Of a DNA stretch of 64,000 nucleotides, positions 42,177 through 50,306 are shown piece after piece. Each line of letters starts with the position of its first letter. The first letter of the stretch is position 1. The DNA is taken from assembly GCF_003807585.1 (NCBI RefSeq), contig NZ_RMBX01000005.1:1-64000 (forward strand), written 5' to 3'. Origin of the DNA: Chitinophaga barathri. GTDB taxonomy: Bacteria; Bacteroidota; Bacteroidia; Chitinophagales; Chitinophagaceae. The position numbers were made by a program, and so were the translations under genes. Under the pieces are notes generated by a model. That model was given only the letters and a program-made list of their open reading frames with translations. It searched no databases and was not told the DNA's origin.

Positions 42177-42240
42177 AGAATAAGGGTTCGGGTTAAATAT
42201 TTGAGCTAAAATAGTTATTTTATTTAATGTATGTATATGA

Positions 42241-42270
42241 AAAAACGGCAGCCCTTTTCAGAACTGCCGC
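42241..42270 (-). terminator. Terminator of the PKD-protein gene
   Basis: CGGCAG (42247-42252) pairs with CTGCCG (42265-42270); on the minus strand TTTTTT follows. It separates the PKD gene from the lipoprotein-CHAT transcript. Confidence 0.75.
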
Positions 42271-42312
42271 CATAGAGATTATAACCAGATCCGGCGTCAC
42301 AAACCCTGTGGC

Positions 42313-44325
42313 TCAGAACCGCCAGATACCATAGAAAAACACCCGCTGCTGCGAATCTTTCAGATACTGCAACACGCGGACGCCCAACGATGGCCCGGCT
42401 CTGACCATGCCCAGGTTCAGATCGGCAAACAACGCGCCGTCCGCAGCAGTGAAACGCTCTTTCACCGATCCGGCCAATCTGTCAAATTTTTCCAGTGCGC
42501 CCGAGGGCGGCTGCGCCATCACCGTCACCACTTTCTTTTCCTGTTTTTTCTCTCCCACCACCACACTCACCATCGCACCCGCACCCACGCCCAGCCAGGA
42601 TGTGATGTTGTACCGCACATGCAGCGGCACTACATCCATAGTAGTTCTGCTCACGATCTCAAAATTCTCGCGGCCCTGTATGATGTATTTGCCGGTACCA
42701 ATGGAAGTATCGCGCTGATCGCGGGAGAAGGAAGTAAGTGTTTCATTTTTCTGCTGAAGGCCCAGATATATTTCCGCCTGCAGGTACACGCGGTAAGGTG
42801 AATAGGTGGAAACGCTGAATCCGAGGGAACCCGCAGGCAAGCCGAACGGCATTTTATCTTTCCCCGAACCGATGCCGTACCCCATGATCACACCCGGTGA
42901 AATACCCGGCATCCAGCGGCCTTTGGAGCGGTTGGTGATCACGGGCTCATTCCTGTCAAATACAATGGAAGCCTGGCTGCTGAAAGGCAGTTTCTTTAGT
43001 TCCTTGCTGAACCGGATGCGGTATTTTATAAATCCTTTGGTGGAGTCCTGGTCTTCCACACCCTCCTGTTTTACACCTTTGAGATAAATATTATTGAATA
43101 CAAAAAAGATACTGTCCTGGCGGACGATCGTATCCAGGCAACTTTGTCTTTCATACGCGGAATCGCACATCACACATTTGGGTGAATAGTCCGTGATCTC
43201 CAGCGTCTGCCCGTTCAGCATACCGGGCACGGCCACGCCGACGGCTACTTTACCCGCCGGACCTTTACCGGTGTTCTGAAACTGTACTTTATAACTCAGC
43301 TCTTTTGATTTACGTACAAATCGGTAGTTCATCCGCCGGTTCCTGAGCTGCATACGATTGGGGTCGTGCGAGGCTACGATCTGCATTTCCAGGTTATACT
43401 GGCTCACCGGCATCAGCGGATCATCCGGCACAAACAGGCTGCTGATGGTCACCACGGCATTGGTGTCTTTGATCATCTCCGGCGTGGTTTCCAGGGAAAG
43501 GAACAGGTATTTTTCTTCACCCGCTTTCAGGTTTTCCACCCGCCATACATCCTGCTCACGGAAGAGGCTTTTCTTTTCGGCCAGCATTGCACTGACGGTG
43601 GCGGTCCTTTCAGCCACCAGGGCATTCCAGGCCGCGTTTTTTTCTACCAGCAGGGATACTTCGCCATTCACTGCCGGGCCGGCCAGCGGCATATACAGTT
43701 CATCCGAAGGGGCAAAAGCCATCACTGAATCCAGTACGGACTTACGTTCGCCATGATAGGCGCGCGCATCCGCCATTACAAAGTTTTTCCGCGCAAACTG
43801 TTTTTCATTATAAAACAGCAACAACGAACCGCTTACGTTCCCGCCGCCGCCGGGATGGCGGTAACCCACCACGGTTACCATTTCTTCGCCGGGCTTCGGC
43901 ATACGGTTCGCCTTCATGGCCAGCATGTCCGACTCCTGGAAAAAGCCGGTGGGATTGCCCAGCGAGGCATACATGGTCTTTTTCACTTTGATCTTGCGTG
44001 GTTTGCTTTTGGGCGCTTTGCCATCGTCATAGTTATTCGTGGCGTATAAACGGATCTCGTAATCGCCAGTGTCTTTGAAATGATGAACCGGTTGCGGGGC
44101 AAAAGAAAAAGTGCCATCCCCGAACTCCCAGAAATAAGTATAGAACGCTTCCGGCGCCCCGGCTATCTGGCGCAACGGCCGGAGTGTGGCGCTGAGTGCG
44201 GCTTTGTTTTCCTCCAGCCCTACTTCTATCACGGCAGGAATGGTGTCAGGTGCGGCTTTCTGCTGTGCGGCCAACGGGAAGGCCATAACGAGGAATATAG
44301 CGGCGGCGCTGATATGTTTGTTCAT
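42313..44325 (-). CDS. Secreted PKD-domain protein
   Basis: A 670-residue exported protein (signal peptide 1-20, ending PLAAQ). Residues about 30-112 form a PKD domain (FYTYFWEFGDGTFSFAPQPV, then HHFKDTGDYEIRLYATNN). The middle (about 150-450) is beta-rich with a DUF11-like stretch (YKVQFQNTGKGPAGKVAVGVAVP) and a Cys pair CVMCDSAYERQSC. The last 200 residues look like strands of a porin-like fold (GSLGFSVSTYSPYRVYLQAEIYLGLQ in part) and end VFFYGIWRF with a terminal aromatic. A surface adhesin- or sensor-like role is possible. It is divergent from the ECF sigma gene. Confidence 0.8.
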   Translation of the reverse strand: MNKHISAAAIFLVMAFPLAAQQKAAPDTIPAVIEVGLEENKAALSATLRPLRQIAGAPEAFYTYFWEFGDGTFSFAPQPVHHFKDTGDYEIRLYATNNYDDGKAPKSKPRKIKVKKTMYASLGNPTGFFQESDMLAMKANRMPKPGEEMVTVVGYRHPGGGGNVSGSLLLFYNEKQFARKNFVMADARAYHGERKSVLDSVMAFAPSDELYMPLAGPAVNGEVSLLVEKNAAWNALVAERTATVSAMLAEKKSLFREQDVWRVENLKAGEEKYLFLSLETTPEMIKDTNAVVTISSLFVPDDPLMPVSQYNLEMQIVASHDPNRMQLRNRRMNYRFVRKSKELSYKVQFQNTGKGPAGKVAVGVAVPGMLNGQTLEITDYSPKCVMCDSAYERQSCLDTIVRQDSIFFVFNNIYLKGVKQEGVEDQDSTKGFIKYRIRFSKELKKLPFSSQASIVFDRNEPVITNRSKGRWMPGISPGVIMGYGIGSGKDKMPFGLPAGSLGFSVSTYSPYRVYLQAEIYLGLQQKNETLTSFSRDQRDTSIGTGKYIIQGRENFEIVSRTTMDVVPLHVRYNITSWLGVGAGAMVSVVVGEKKQEKKVVTVMAQPPSGALEKFDRLAGSVKERFTAADGALFADLNLGMVRAGPSLGVRVLQYLKDSQQRVFFYGIWRF

Positions 44326-44405
44326 ATAGAGGTATTTAGGGTAAGTGCTGCTCCAGGCCTGACAGATCCGAATGTGTTAATATAGCGTTTTTCCGTCAAC
44401 AACAA

Positions 44406-44435
44406 AAGGCGCTCCCGTATGGCACGGGAGGCCTT
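44406..44435 (-). repeat. Hairpin stranded between divergent genes
   Basis: CTCCCGT-ATGGC-ACGGGAG (44412-44430) is a perfect 7-bp stem, lengthened by AAGGC/GCCTT around one bulged base. On the minus strand TTTTGTTGTTG follows, so it looks like a terminator, yet no minus-strand gene lies upstream. A small RNA or a 5' leader element of the PKD gene are options. Confidence 0.45.
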
Positions 44436-44496
44436 CATAGTGTATCTGGCGTTAACAGGTCAGGAGCTTTCAGAAGAAGATCAACAAAGCCGGTGA

Positions 44497-44526
44497 TTTG
44501 TTACCCCGGGATTTTTAATATCTTTA
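44497..44526 (+). promoter_or_regulatory. Promoter of the ECF sigma gene
   Basis: TTTG (44497-44500), 18 nt, TATCTTTA (44519-44526; one mismatch to TAnnTTTG). The -7 box ends 7 nt before the ATG, so the transcript would be nearly leaderless. Confidence 0.5.
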
Positions 44527-44533
44527 AAACTAT

Positions 44534-45115
44534 ATGTCCACCCAAACCCCTCATGCAGACCAGTATTTTATCCACGCCCTGCTGAACAACGAAGCGCAGG
44601 TGGTGGGAGAGATCTACCGGCGTTTCGCCCCGCGGGTGAAGCATTATATAATGCAGAACAGCGGCACGGCAGACGATGCGGCGGACATCTTCCAGGAATC
44701 CCTCGTGGATATTTACAACCAGGCCCGTTACAAAAATCTTGTGCTCACCTGCCCCTTTGAGCCTTTCCTGCTGATGGTATGTAAGCGCAAATGGCTCAAT
44801 GAGTTGAAAAAAAGAGGCCGGCAGGGGGTAACAAAAGACCTGGACGATCAATTTAACCTGGGAGAAGACAGCTTCCGGGACGCCGAAAAAACATGGGCGG
44901 ATAACGAAAAAGCACGCCTCTTTAAAGCCATGCTCGAAAAGATGGGCGAACGCTGCCAGGAAATTATCCGCTGGTCTTTGACGGACAAACCGCAGGAAGA
45001 GATCGCTTCCAAACTGGGCGTTACCTACGGTTATCTCCGGAAAAAGAAATCGGAATGTATGGCCGCTTTGATCAGCGAGATTAAAGAAAATCTTTCAAAA
45101 TGGGGACTGACATGA
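44534..45115 (+). CDS. ECF-type RNA polymerase sigma factor
   Basis: A 193-residue sigma-70-family factor. Region 2 spans about 20-90 (IYRRFAPRVKHYIMQNSG, DIFQESLVDIYNQ, PFEPFLLMVCKRKWLNEL) and region 4 about 135-185 (CQEIIRWSLTDKPQEEIASK and GVTYGYLRKKKSECMAAL). Region 3 is absent, as is normal for ECF factors. The stop codon overlaps the ATG of the membrane TPR gene (ATGA), so the two are translationally coupled, as sigma/anti-sigma pairs are. Its targets may include the divergent PKD gene and the lipoprotein-CHAT unit. Confidence 0.9.
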   Translation: MSTQTPHADQYFIHALLNNEAQVVGEIYRRFAPRVKHYIMQNSGTADDAADIFQESLVDIYNQARYKNLVLTCPFEPFLLMVCKRKWLNELKKRGRQGVTKDLDDQFNLGEDSFRDAEKTWADNEKARLFKAMLEKMGERCQEIIRWSLTDKPQEEIASKLGVTYGYLRKKKSECMAALISEIKENLSKWGLT

Positions 45116-45837
45116 ACGAACTAGATCACGAATTAATAGAGCGGTATCTCTCCGGCGATATGGACCCGGATACCAAAGCCGCCTTCGAAAGCCGCCTGGA
45201 AACGGAGCCGGACCTGCTTCACACGCTTCAGACCTGGCGCAATGTGGAGGCCACCCTCCGTCAGACCCTTCAGCCGGACGCTCAACGCGAGGAACTAAAA
45301 AAAACACTGCACGAGTTACGTCCCGTCATTACGAAACAGCCCGCCAAAGTGGTACGTTTCAACCGGTCACTGCTGGCTATTGCCTCGCTGGCCGCCGCCG
45401 TGGCGCTCATATTGTACCTTAGCCCATGGGAGCAGGACCTTTACCAGCAATATGGCGCCAAAGAAATGATCTCCCCGGCGGAACGCGGCACCGGCACGGA
45501 TACACTGCTGGCCAATGCCGCCCACCAGTTTAATCATCACCATTACGCCCAGGCTATCACCACGCTGGACAAAGTATTGGCAGACCAGCCCGATAACGCC
45601 TATGCCCGTTATTACCGCGGCCTTTCTTACCTGGAAAACAAACAACCTGCCCAAGCCCGACCAGACCTGGAAGCGATCTACAACGGCGAATCGGTTTTTA
45701 AATATGAAGGCGCGTTTTTTATGGCGCTCAGTTACCTGAAGGAAAAAAACGAGGATAAATGCCGGGAATGGCTGGAGAAGATACCGGAGGATGCAGACAT
45801 TTATGCCAAGGCGAGAGAATTGCTGGAAAAGCTGTAG
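45112..45837 (+). CDS. Membrane TPR protein, probable anti-sigma factor
   Basis: A 241-residue protein from ATG 45112. The cytosolic N-terminus (about 1-85) reads MNELDHELIERYLSGDMDPD and AAFESRLETEPDLLHTLQTW, the zinc-less anti-sigma-like opening common in Bacteroidota. One membrane helix follows (about 86-106, SLLAIASLAAAVALILYL). The periplasmic part holds about three TPR units (HHYAQAITTLDKVLADQPDN and AYARYYRGLSYLENKQPAQA and KYEGAFFMALSYLKEKNEDK). The layout suits a factor that holds the sigma protein and senses a periplasmic partner through TPRs; the TPR-CHAT protein is a natural candidate. That last point is inference. Confidence 0.8.
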   Translation: MNELDHELIERYLSGDMDPDTKAAFESRLETEPDLLHTLQTWRNVEATLRQTLQPDAQREELKKTLHELRPVITKQPAKVVRFNRSLLAIASLAAAVALILYLSPWEQDLYQQYGAKEMISPAERGTGTDTLLANAAHQFNHHHYAQAITTLDKVLADQPDNAYARYYRGLSYLENKQPAQARPDLEAIYNGESVFKYEGAFFMALSYLKEKNEDKCREWLEKIPEDADIYAKARELLEKL

Positions 45838-45850
45838 TCAAAAAATAAAA

Positions 45851-45881
45851 TTTGCCGGATAAAACAAACATCGTAATATTG
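45851..45881 (+). promoter_or_regulatory. Promoter of arsR
   Basis: TTTG (45851-45854), 19 nt, TAATATTG (45874-45881; one mismatch). The ATG follows 8 nt after the -7 box, so the transcript is nearly leaderless. The -7 box lies inside the ArsR palindrome. Confidence 0.6.
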
Positions 45882-45885
45882 CGAT
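45870..45885. promoter_or_regulatory. ArsR operator 1
   Basis: ATCGTAATATTGCGAT is a 16-bp palindrome with one mismatch, covering the arsR -7 element. It nearly equals the site at 46237-46252. Confidence 0.65.
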
Positions 45886-45889
45886 AGAT

Positions 45890-46219
45890 ATGGGATTGAC
45901 AAAATCGGAAATATTCACAGACAAACAGAATAAGATGGCCGCTATGATGAAGGCGCTGGCCCATCCGGCGCGCATTGCCATCATCCAGCACCTGATAAAG
46001 GCGGATGCCTGCATCTGCGGCGACCTGGTGGAAGAGTTGGGGCTTGCACAGGCCACTATCAGCCAGCACCTGAAAGAGCTTAAAAACGCCGGTCTTATCC
46101 AGGGCACTATTGAAGGCACCAGCGTTTGTTACTGCATAGACCCAAAGGTCTGGAAACAATATAAAGCTGCCTTCGATACGTTTTTTGTCGCGTACGACAA
46201 CAAGAATCCCTGCTGTTGA
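45890..46219 (+). CDS. arsR: ArsR-family arsenic-responsive repressor
   Basis: A 109-residue winged-helix repressor. The helix with ADACICGDLVEELGLAQATI carries the Cys-x-Cys pair that binds As(III) in ArsR proteins, followed by the recognition helix TISQHLKELKNAGLI and wing. More cysteines occur in the C-terminus (SVCYCID and KNPCC). It heads an arsenic operon and should repress it through the two ATCGnAATATTGCnAT palindromes, one on its own promoter, one before arsM. Confidence 0.93.
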   Translation: MGLTKSEIFTDKQNKMAAMMKALAHPARIAIIQHLIKADACICGDLVEELGLAQATISQHLKELKNAGLIQGTIEGTSVCYCIDPKVWKQYKAAFDTFFVAYDNKNPCC

Positions 46220-46236
46220 TTTTTTTGCTCCTATTC

Positions 46237-46252
46237 ATCGCAATATTGCAAT
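46237..46252. promoter_or_regulatory. ArsR operator 2, upstream of arsM
   Basis: ATCGCAATATTGCAAT is a 16-bp palindrome with one mismatch, 22 bp before the arsM ATG and in the 55-bp gap after arsR. It may act as a second repressor site on an internal promoter or as a roadblock. Confidence 0.6.
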
Positions 46253-46274
46253 ATAACAATGCACTTTAAACACC

Positions 46275-47120
46275 ATGGCTACACCGACACAACTCAAAGA
46301 GATCGTAAGACTGAAATACAGCGAGATAGCCCTGCAAAGCAGGGAAGAAAATGCCGCCTCCTGCTGCGGCGCGGGCGGCTGCTCCACCGAAGTGTACAAC
46401 ATCATGACAGATGATTACACCGGCCTGGAAGGTTATGATCCTGACGCGGATCTCGGCCTTGGCTGCGGCCTCCCCACTCAATTTGCGAAAATCAGCAAGG
46501 GCGATGTAGTGATAGACCTGGGCTCGGGCGCCGGGAACGATTGTTTTATAGCCCGTGCCATGACCGGGGAAACCGGTAAAGTGATCGGCATAGACTTCAC
46601 GCCCGCCATGATCGATAAAGCCCGCATCAATGCGGAAAAGCTAGGGTACAACAACGTGGAGTTCAGGCAGGGGGATATCGAAAAAATGCCGTTATCCGCC
46701 AACACCGCGGATGTGGTAGTAAGCAATTGTGTGCTTAACCTCGTGCCGGACAAAGAAGCCGTGATCAAAGAAATATACCGGGTACTGAAGCCCGGCGCAC
46801 ATTTCAGCATTTCAGACATTGTGCTGGAAGGCGAATTGCCCGCCAACATCCGCGAAGCGGCGGAAATGTATGCCGGATGCGTATCCGGAGCCATTCAAAA
46901 AGACACCTATCTTGATTTTATCCTGCAAACCGGTTTTGGGAACATTACCATTCAAAAAGAAAAAAAGATCATTATCCCGGATGATATTTTAAGCAGATAC
47001 CTTGACGCCGCAGAACTGGAAGCCTTCAAACAAAGCGAAACCGGCGTATACAGCCTTACCGTGTATGCGGAAAAGCCAGTAGAGAACGCTGCCTGCTGCG
47101 GTACTGATTGTTGCAAATAA
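46275..47120 (+). CDS. arsM: Arsenite S-adenosylmethionine methyltransferase
   Basis: A 281-residue enzyme that methylates As(III) with S-adenosylmethionine. The SAM site is [18 protein letters not shown] near 75, followed by [13 protein letters not shown]. Family cysteines are seen in [21 protein letters not shown] and [10 protein letters not shown]. Extra cysteine clusters near both ends (ASCCGAGGC and [10 protein letters not shown]) could bind arsenic. Length is close to the bacterial norm. It lies between arsR and acr3, 11 nt before acr3. Confidence 0.93.
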   Translation: MATPTQLKEIVRLKYSEIALQSREENAASCCGAGGCSTEVYNIMTDDYTGLEGYDPDADLGLGCGLPTQFAKISKGDVVIDLGSGAGNDCFIARAMTGETGKVIGIDFTPAMIDKARINAEKLGYNNVEFRQGDIEKMPLSANTADVVVSNCVLNLVPDKEAVIKEIYRVLKPGAHFSISDIVLEGELPANIREAAEMYAGCVSGAIQKDTYLDFILQTGFGNITIQKEKKIIIPDDILSRYLDAAELEAFKQSETGVYSLTVYAEKPVENAACCGTDCCK

Positions 47121-47131
47121 ATCCCGACCGC

Positions 47132-48211
47132 ATGACTACCAATAATTGCAATCAGGCCGCTGGAAGAAAACATCTCGGCTTTATGGACAGATATCTTACC
47201 TTCTGGATTTTCGCAGCCATGGCGGCAGGCGTTGCTTCGGGATATTTTTTCCCGGGCCTGCCCATGCTGATCAGTTCTTATTCCAGCGGCACGACGAACA
47301 TTCCACTGGCCATCGGGCTGATACTGATGATGTACCCTCCCCTCGCCAAGGTACATTACGAGAAAATGGGAGAGGTATTCATGAATGTAAAAATACTTGG
47401 TATCTCTCTCCTGTTGAACTGGGTGATAGGCCCGATGCTGATGTTCCTGCTGGCGGTACTTTTCCTTCATAATTCACCTGAATATATGTACGGCCTTATC
47501 CTGATCGGGCTCGCGCGTTGTATAGCCATGGTGATCGTCTGGAGCGAGCTGGCTGAAGGCAACAGGGAATACACTGCCGGGCTGGTCGCGATCAACAGTG
47601 TATTCCAGGTGGTATTCTTCAGCGTGTATGCGTGGTTTTTCCTGACCGTATTACCGCCACTCTTCGGTTTATCTGCTCTGCCCGTCAATATTACCATCTG
47701 GCAAATCGCGGAAAGTGTAATGATCTATCTCGGCATTCCTTTTGCGGCCGGCGTTATTTCCCGTCTGGTACTGATACGGATAAAAGGGGAGGAATGGTAC
47801 TTGCAGCGGTTTATTCCATTTATTTCTCCCGTCACACTGATTGCATTGCTGTCCACTATTGTAATAATGTTCAGTTTAAAAGGAGAACTAATTGTACGTA
47901 TTCCGCTGGATGTGTTACGTATTGCTGTTCCGCTGGTTATTTATTTCGCTCTTATGTTTCTTGCCAGTTTTTTTATAGGCAAGGCACTGGGCGCCGACTA
48001 CTCCCGGAATGCCGCTATCTCATTCACTGCCGCTGGCAATAATTTTGAGCTGGCCATTGCTGTGGCTATCGGTGTATTCGGCATCAACAGCGGTCAGGCA
48101 TTTGCCGGGGTGATAGGCCCGCTGGTGGAAGTGCCCGCCCTTATTGCGCTTGTTAACGTGGCCCTTTGGCTCCGAAGAAAATATTATCCTTCTATTCAAA
48201 CTTACTCCTAA
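47132..48211 (+). CDS. acr3: ACR3-family arsenite efflux permease
   Basis: A 359-residue inner-membrane exporter from ATG 47132 (the frame is open to a TTG at 47108 inside arsM). About ten helices are predicted. Family strings are [47 protein letters not shown], the catalytic Cys in [14 protein letters not shown], and [20 protein letters not shown] near the end. It removes arsenite using the proton gradient. Its stop codon TAA shares its last A with the ATG of the metallophosphoesterase. Confidence 0.95.
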   Translation: MTTNNCNQAAGRKHLGFMDRYLTFWIFAAMAAGVASGYFFPGLPMLISSYSSGTTNIPLAIGLILMMYPPLAKVHYEKMGEVFMNVKILGISLLLNWVIGPMLMFLLAVLFLHNSPEYMYGLILIGLARCIAMVIVWSELAEGNREYTAGLVAINSVFQVVFFSVYAWFFLTVLPPLFGLSALPVNITIWQIAESVMIYLGIPFAAGVISRLVLIRIKGEEWYLQRFIPFISPVTLIALLSTIVIMFSLKGELIVRIPLDVLRIAVPLVIYFALMFLASFFIGKALGADYSRNAAISFTAAGNNFELAIAVAIGVFGINSGQAFAGVIGPLVEVPALIALVNVALWLRRKYYPSIQTYS

Positions 48212-48951
48212 TGACCATCGCACTATTCTCAGACATCCACGCAAACCTCCCCGCGCTGGAAGCGTTCTTCAAGGACCTGGACAGCCGCAGGCCAGATGCC
48301 GTCTATTGCCTCGGTGACCTCGTAGGTTACAACATCTGGCCCAATGAAGTGATACAGGAAATACGCAAACGCGGCATCCCCACCATTGCCGGCAACTACG
48401 ATGCGGGTATCGGCAAAAACAGTAACGATTGCGGCTGTGCTTATAAAACAGATGATGAAAAGGTCAATGGTTCCATCTCCATTTCCTTCACCAACGAGAT
48501 CACCGGGGCGGAAGAAAGGGATTATCTCCGCACGCTGCCCGCACACATCAGGGTGGAGTTCCAGCTCAATGATGACAGAATGAGCCTCCTGCTGGTACAC
48601 GGCAGTCCCCGGAAGATCAACGAATATCTTTTTGAGGACAGGGATGAAAAAAGCCTGCTGCGTATCATGCAGGATGCAGGCGCGGATATTCTTTGTTTCG
48701 GTCATACGCATAAACCTTACCACCGCAGGGTTACAGACGGAGAACGTACGCGTCATGCCATCAACACAGGTTCCGTGGGCAAACCAAAAGACGGGGACGC
48801 CCGCGGATGTTATGTGCTGCTGACTATCCTTGAAGACAGCATTACAACCGAGTTCGTACGTTTTGAATATGATGTGGAGAAAGCCGCCAGGGCTGTAGAA
48901 GACAGTATTTTGCCCAATGCATATGCGGAGAGTTTACGTAAAGGGATCTGA
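48211..48951 (+). CDS. Calcineurin-like metallophosphoesterase in the ars operon
   Basis: A 246-residue phosphoesterase from ATG 48211, one base overlapping the acr3 stop codon. All metal motifs are intact: FSDIHANLPALEAF, CLGDLVGYNIWP, IAGNYDAGIG, LLVHGSPR and FGHTHKPYHR. It resembles the YfcE/MJ0936 group that splits phosphodiesters. NDCGCAYKTDD near 70 adds a Cys pair not typical of the group. The coupling to acr3 indicates a role linked to arsenic, perhaps on arsenylated or damaged metabolites; unknown. Confidence 0.88.
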   Translation: MTIALFSDIHANLPALEAFFKDLDSRRPDAVYCLGDLVGYNIWPNEVIQEIRKRGIPTIAGNYDAGIGKNSNDCGCAYKTDDEKVNGSISISFTNEITGAEERDYLRTLPAHIRVEFQLNDDRMSLLLVHGSPRKINEYLFEDRDEKSLLRIMQDAGADILCFGHTHKPYHRRVTDGERTRHAINTGSVGKPKDGDARGCYVLLTILEDSITTEFVRFEYDVEKAARAVEDSILPNAYAESLRKGI

Positions 48952-48976
48952 TTTCTTTAGAAAATATCAGTAAGGG

Positions 48977-49003
48977 GGAAGGCATTTTGCCTTCCTTCAC
49001 TTT
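48977..49003 (+). terminator. Terminator of the ars operon
   Basis: GGAAGGCA-TTT-TGCCTTCC (48977-48995) is a perfect 8-bp stem followed by a weak TTCACTTT, 25 nt after the phosphoesterase stop codon. Confidence 0.65.
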
Positions 49004-49007
49004 ATAG

Positions 49008-49038
49008 AAAAAAAGATGCCGGCTCAGACGAGACCGGC
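49008..49038 (-). terminator. Terminator of the fucosidase/lyase operon
   Basis: On the minus strand GCCGG...CCGGC (49018-49038) with an inner CTC/GAG pair is followed by ATCTTTTTTT. It closes the operon ending with the lyase-like gene. Confidence 0.75.
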
Positions 49039-49100
49039 GTTATCATATTCCACGTCTACAGTACTCTTTAGTACGTTTATGATATCTTTTTTAGTTGAAC

Positions 49101-50276
49101 TCAGAGTTTAACCATCCATATTTCCGGGTTTCTCACCGGGAGGTTGCGCAGCACTTCCTCTACTTCGGGATCATGCTTTAACTTTTGCCACAACCTGAAA
49201 TAATTTTCATTGTTATAAGCCGCCGCGCCGAACAACAGGAACGGGTGCGCCACAGGCCATTCGTCCCAATACATCACATCCTTTGCAAAAGGCCATTTGC
49301 CTTTGTCTTCCACGTAGGGATACATGTAAGCAATGCCTTTCCCGATCGTTTTCCCCGCATCCGCAGTGTACTTCCAGAGATCGTTCCCCGGAGTGCTGAG
49401 TATCTGGCAAACGGTGGCCATCGCATCCAGGTTAAATAAGGCGTAACCGTAGGGTTTTGTCCTTCTCAGCTCCTGCGGGAAGCTGCCGTCTCCGGCCATC
49501 TGGTTGGGCAGCAACACTTCTTTATAACGGTTGATGCAGAAGTCCGTCCATTTTTTGTCCTGAAGGAAAGAGGAGAAAGCCGCTACCTGCATCACCCAGC
49601 ATGTGCCATGGTTGTTCTTCGCATTCATTTCATCTTTTCCGTAAGGATGCTCCGTCATAAAGCGGAGATATTCGGCAAACCAGCTTTTTACGGCCGCCAG
49701 GTCCGCGTCTTTTAACACGCCCGCTTTTTCCATGATGCGCAAAGCCTGCGCTATTTCAATAAAGTGAACGGTATCGATGATGCCGATGCCGCGGCCGGTA
49801 GCCCTGCCTTTGATGGCCTGTGCGTATTGCAGGTTCGGGTTCATGCGTGTGTCCGCGTTGACGAACCATGCCAGGATGTGTTTACGCGCATGCTCCAGGT
49901 ATTCTTTTTTTCCTTCGGCCACATAGGCTGCTGCCAGAGCGCCCACTACCCTGCTGAACCTCACCATCGCCTGGCGGTGCGCCACGAAGTTATCCGGGTT
50001 GGTCTGGCCGTCTTTCTGGATATACGGACTGTCAGCACTGGCGGGGTTGGGCCACCAATAATCGCCCTCTGAATAAAAATCATGTATACCTCCTGCGCTG
50101 CGTGGGCTGCTGGCTACGGTAACGGTTACCGGCTGCTGTTGCATGGCCCATTGCGCCTTGGTGACAATATCCGCCCTTCTGGCTATCACGGCCTGTTTCA
50201 GCCATTCGTCGCCATTAGCCGCCTGCGCGATGTTCGCGAAGAGGATGCAGATCGTTATGATTAAATATTTTCTCAT
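49101..50276 (-). CDS. Alginate-lyase-superfamily polysaccharide lyase
   Basis: A 391-residue exported enzyme (signal peptide 1-19, ending AQA) of the alginate_lyase (PF05426) (alpha/alpha) toroid fold. Hallmarks are GDYWWPNPASADSPY, WFVNADTRMNPNLQYAQAIK and the active-site string AKNNHGTCWVM, where NNH parallels the NNHS motif of PL5 lyases. The CAZy family is probably PL38 or PL5-related; I cannot decide. It would cleave a uronic-acid polymer such as glucuronan or an alginate-like chain. Last gene of the GH95-GH29 operon, 30 nt after GH29. Confidence 0.8.
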   Translation of the reverse strand: MRKYLIITICILFANIAQAANGDEWLKQAVIARRADIVTKAQWAMQQQPVTVTVASSPRSAGGIHDFYSEGDYWWPNPASADSPYIQKDGQTNPDNFVAHRQAMVRFSRVVGALAAAYVAEGKKEYLEHARKHILAWFVNADTRMNPNLQYAQAIKGRATGRGIGIIDTVHFIEIAQALRIMEKAGVLKDADLAAVKSWFAEYLRFMTEHPYGKDEMNAKNNHGTCWVMQVAAFSSFLQDKKWTDFCINRYKEVLLPNQMAGDGSFPQELRRTKPYGYALFNLDAMATVCQILSTPGNDLWKYTADAGKTIGKGIAYMYPYVEDKGKWPFAKDVMYWDEWPVAHPFLLFGAAAYNNENYFRLWQKLKHDPEVEEVLRNLPVRNPEIWMVKL

Positions 50277-50306
50277 CGGTTTGATTCGTTGTTGTTGAAG
50301 GCAATT

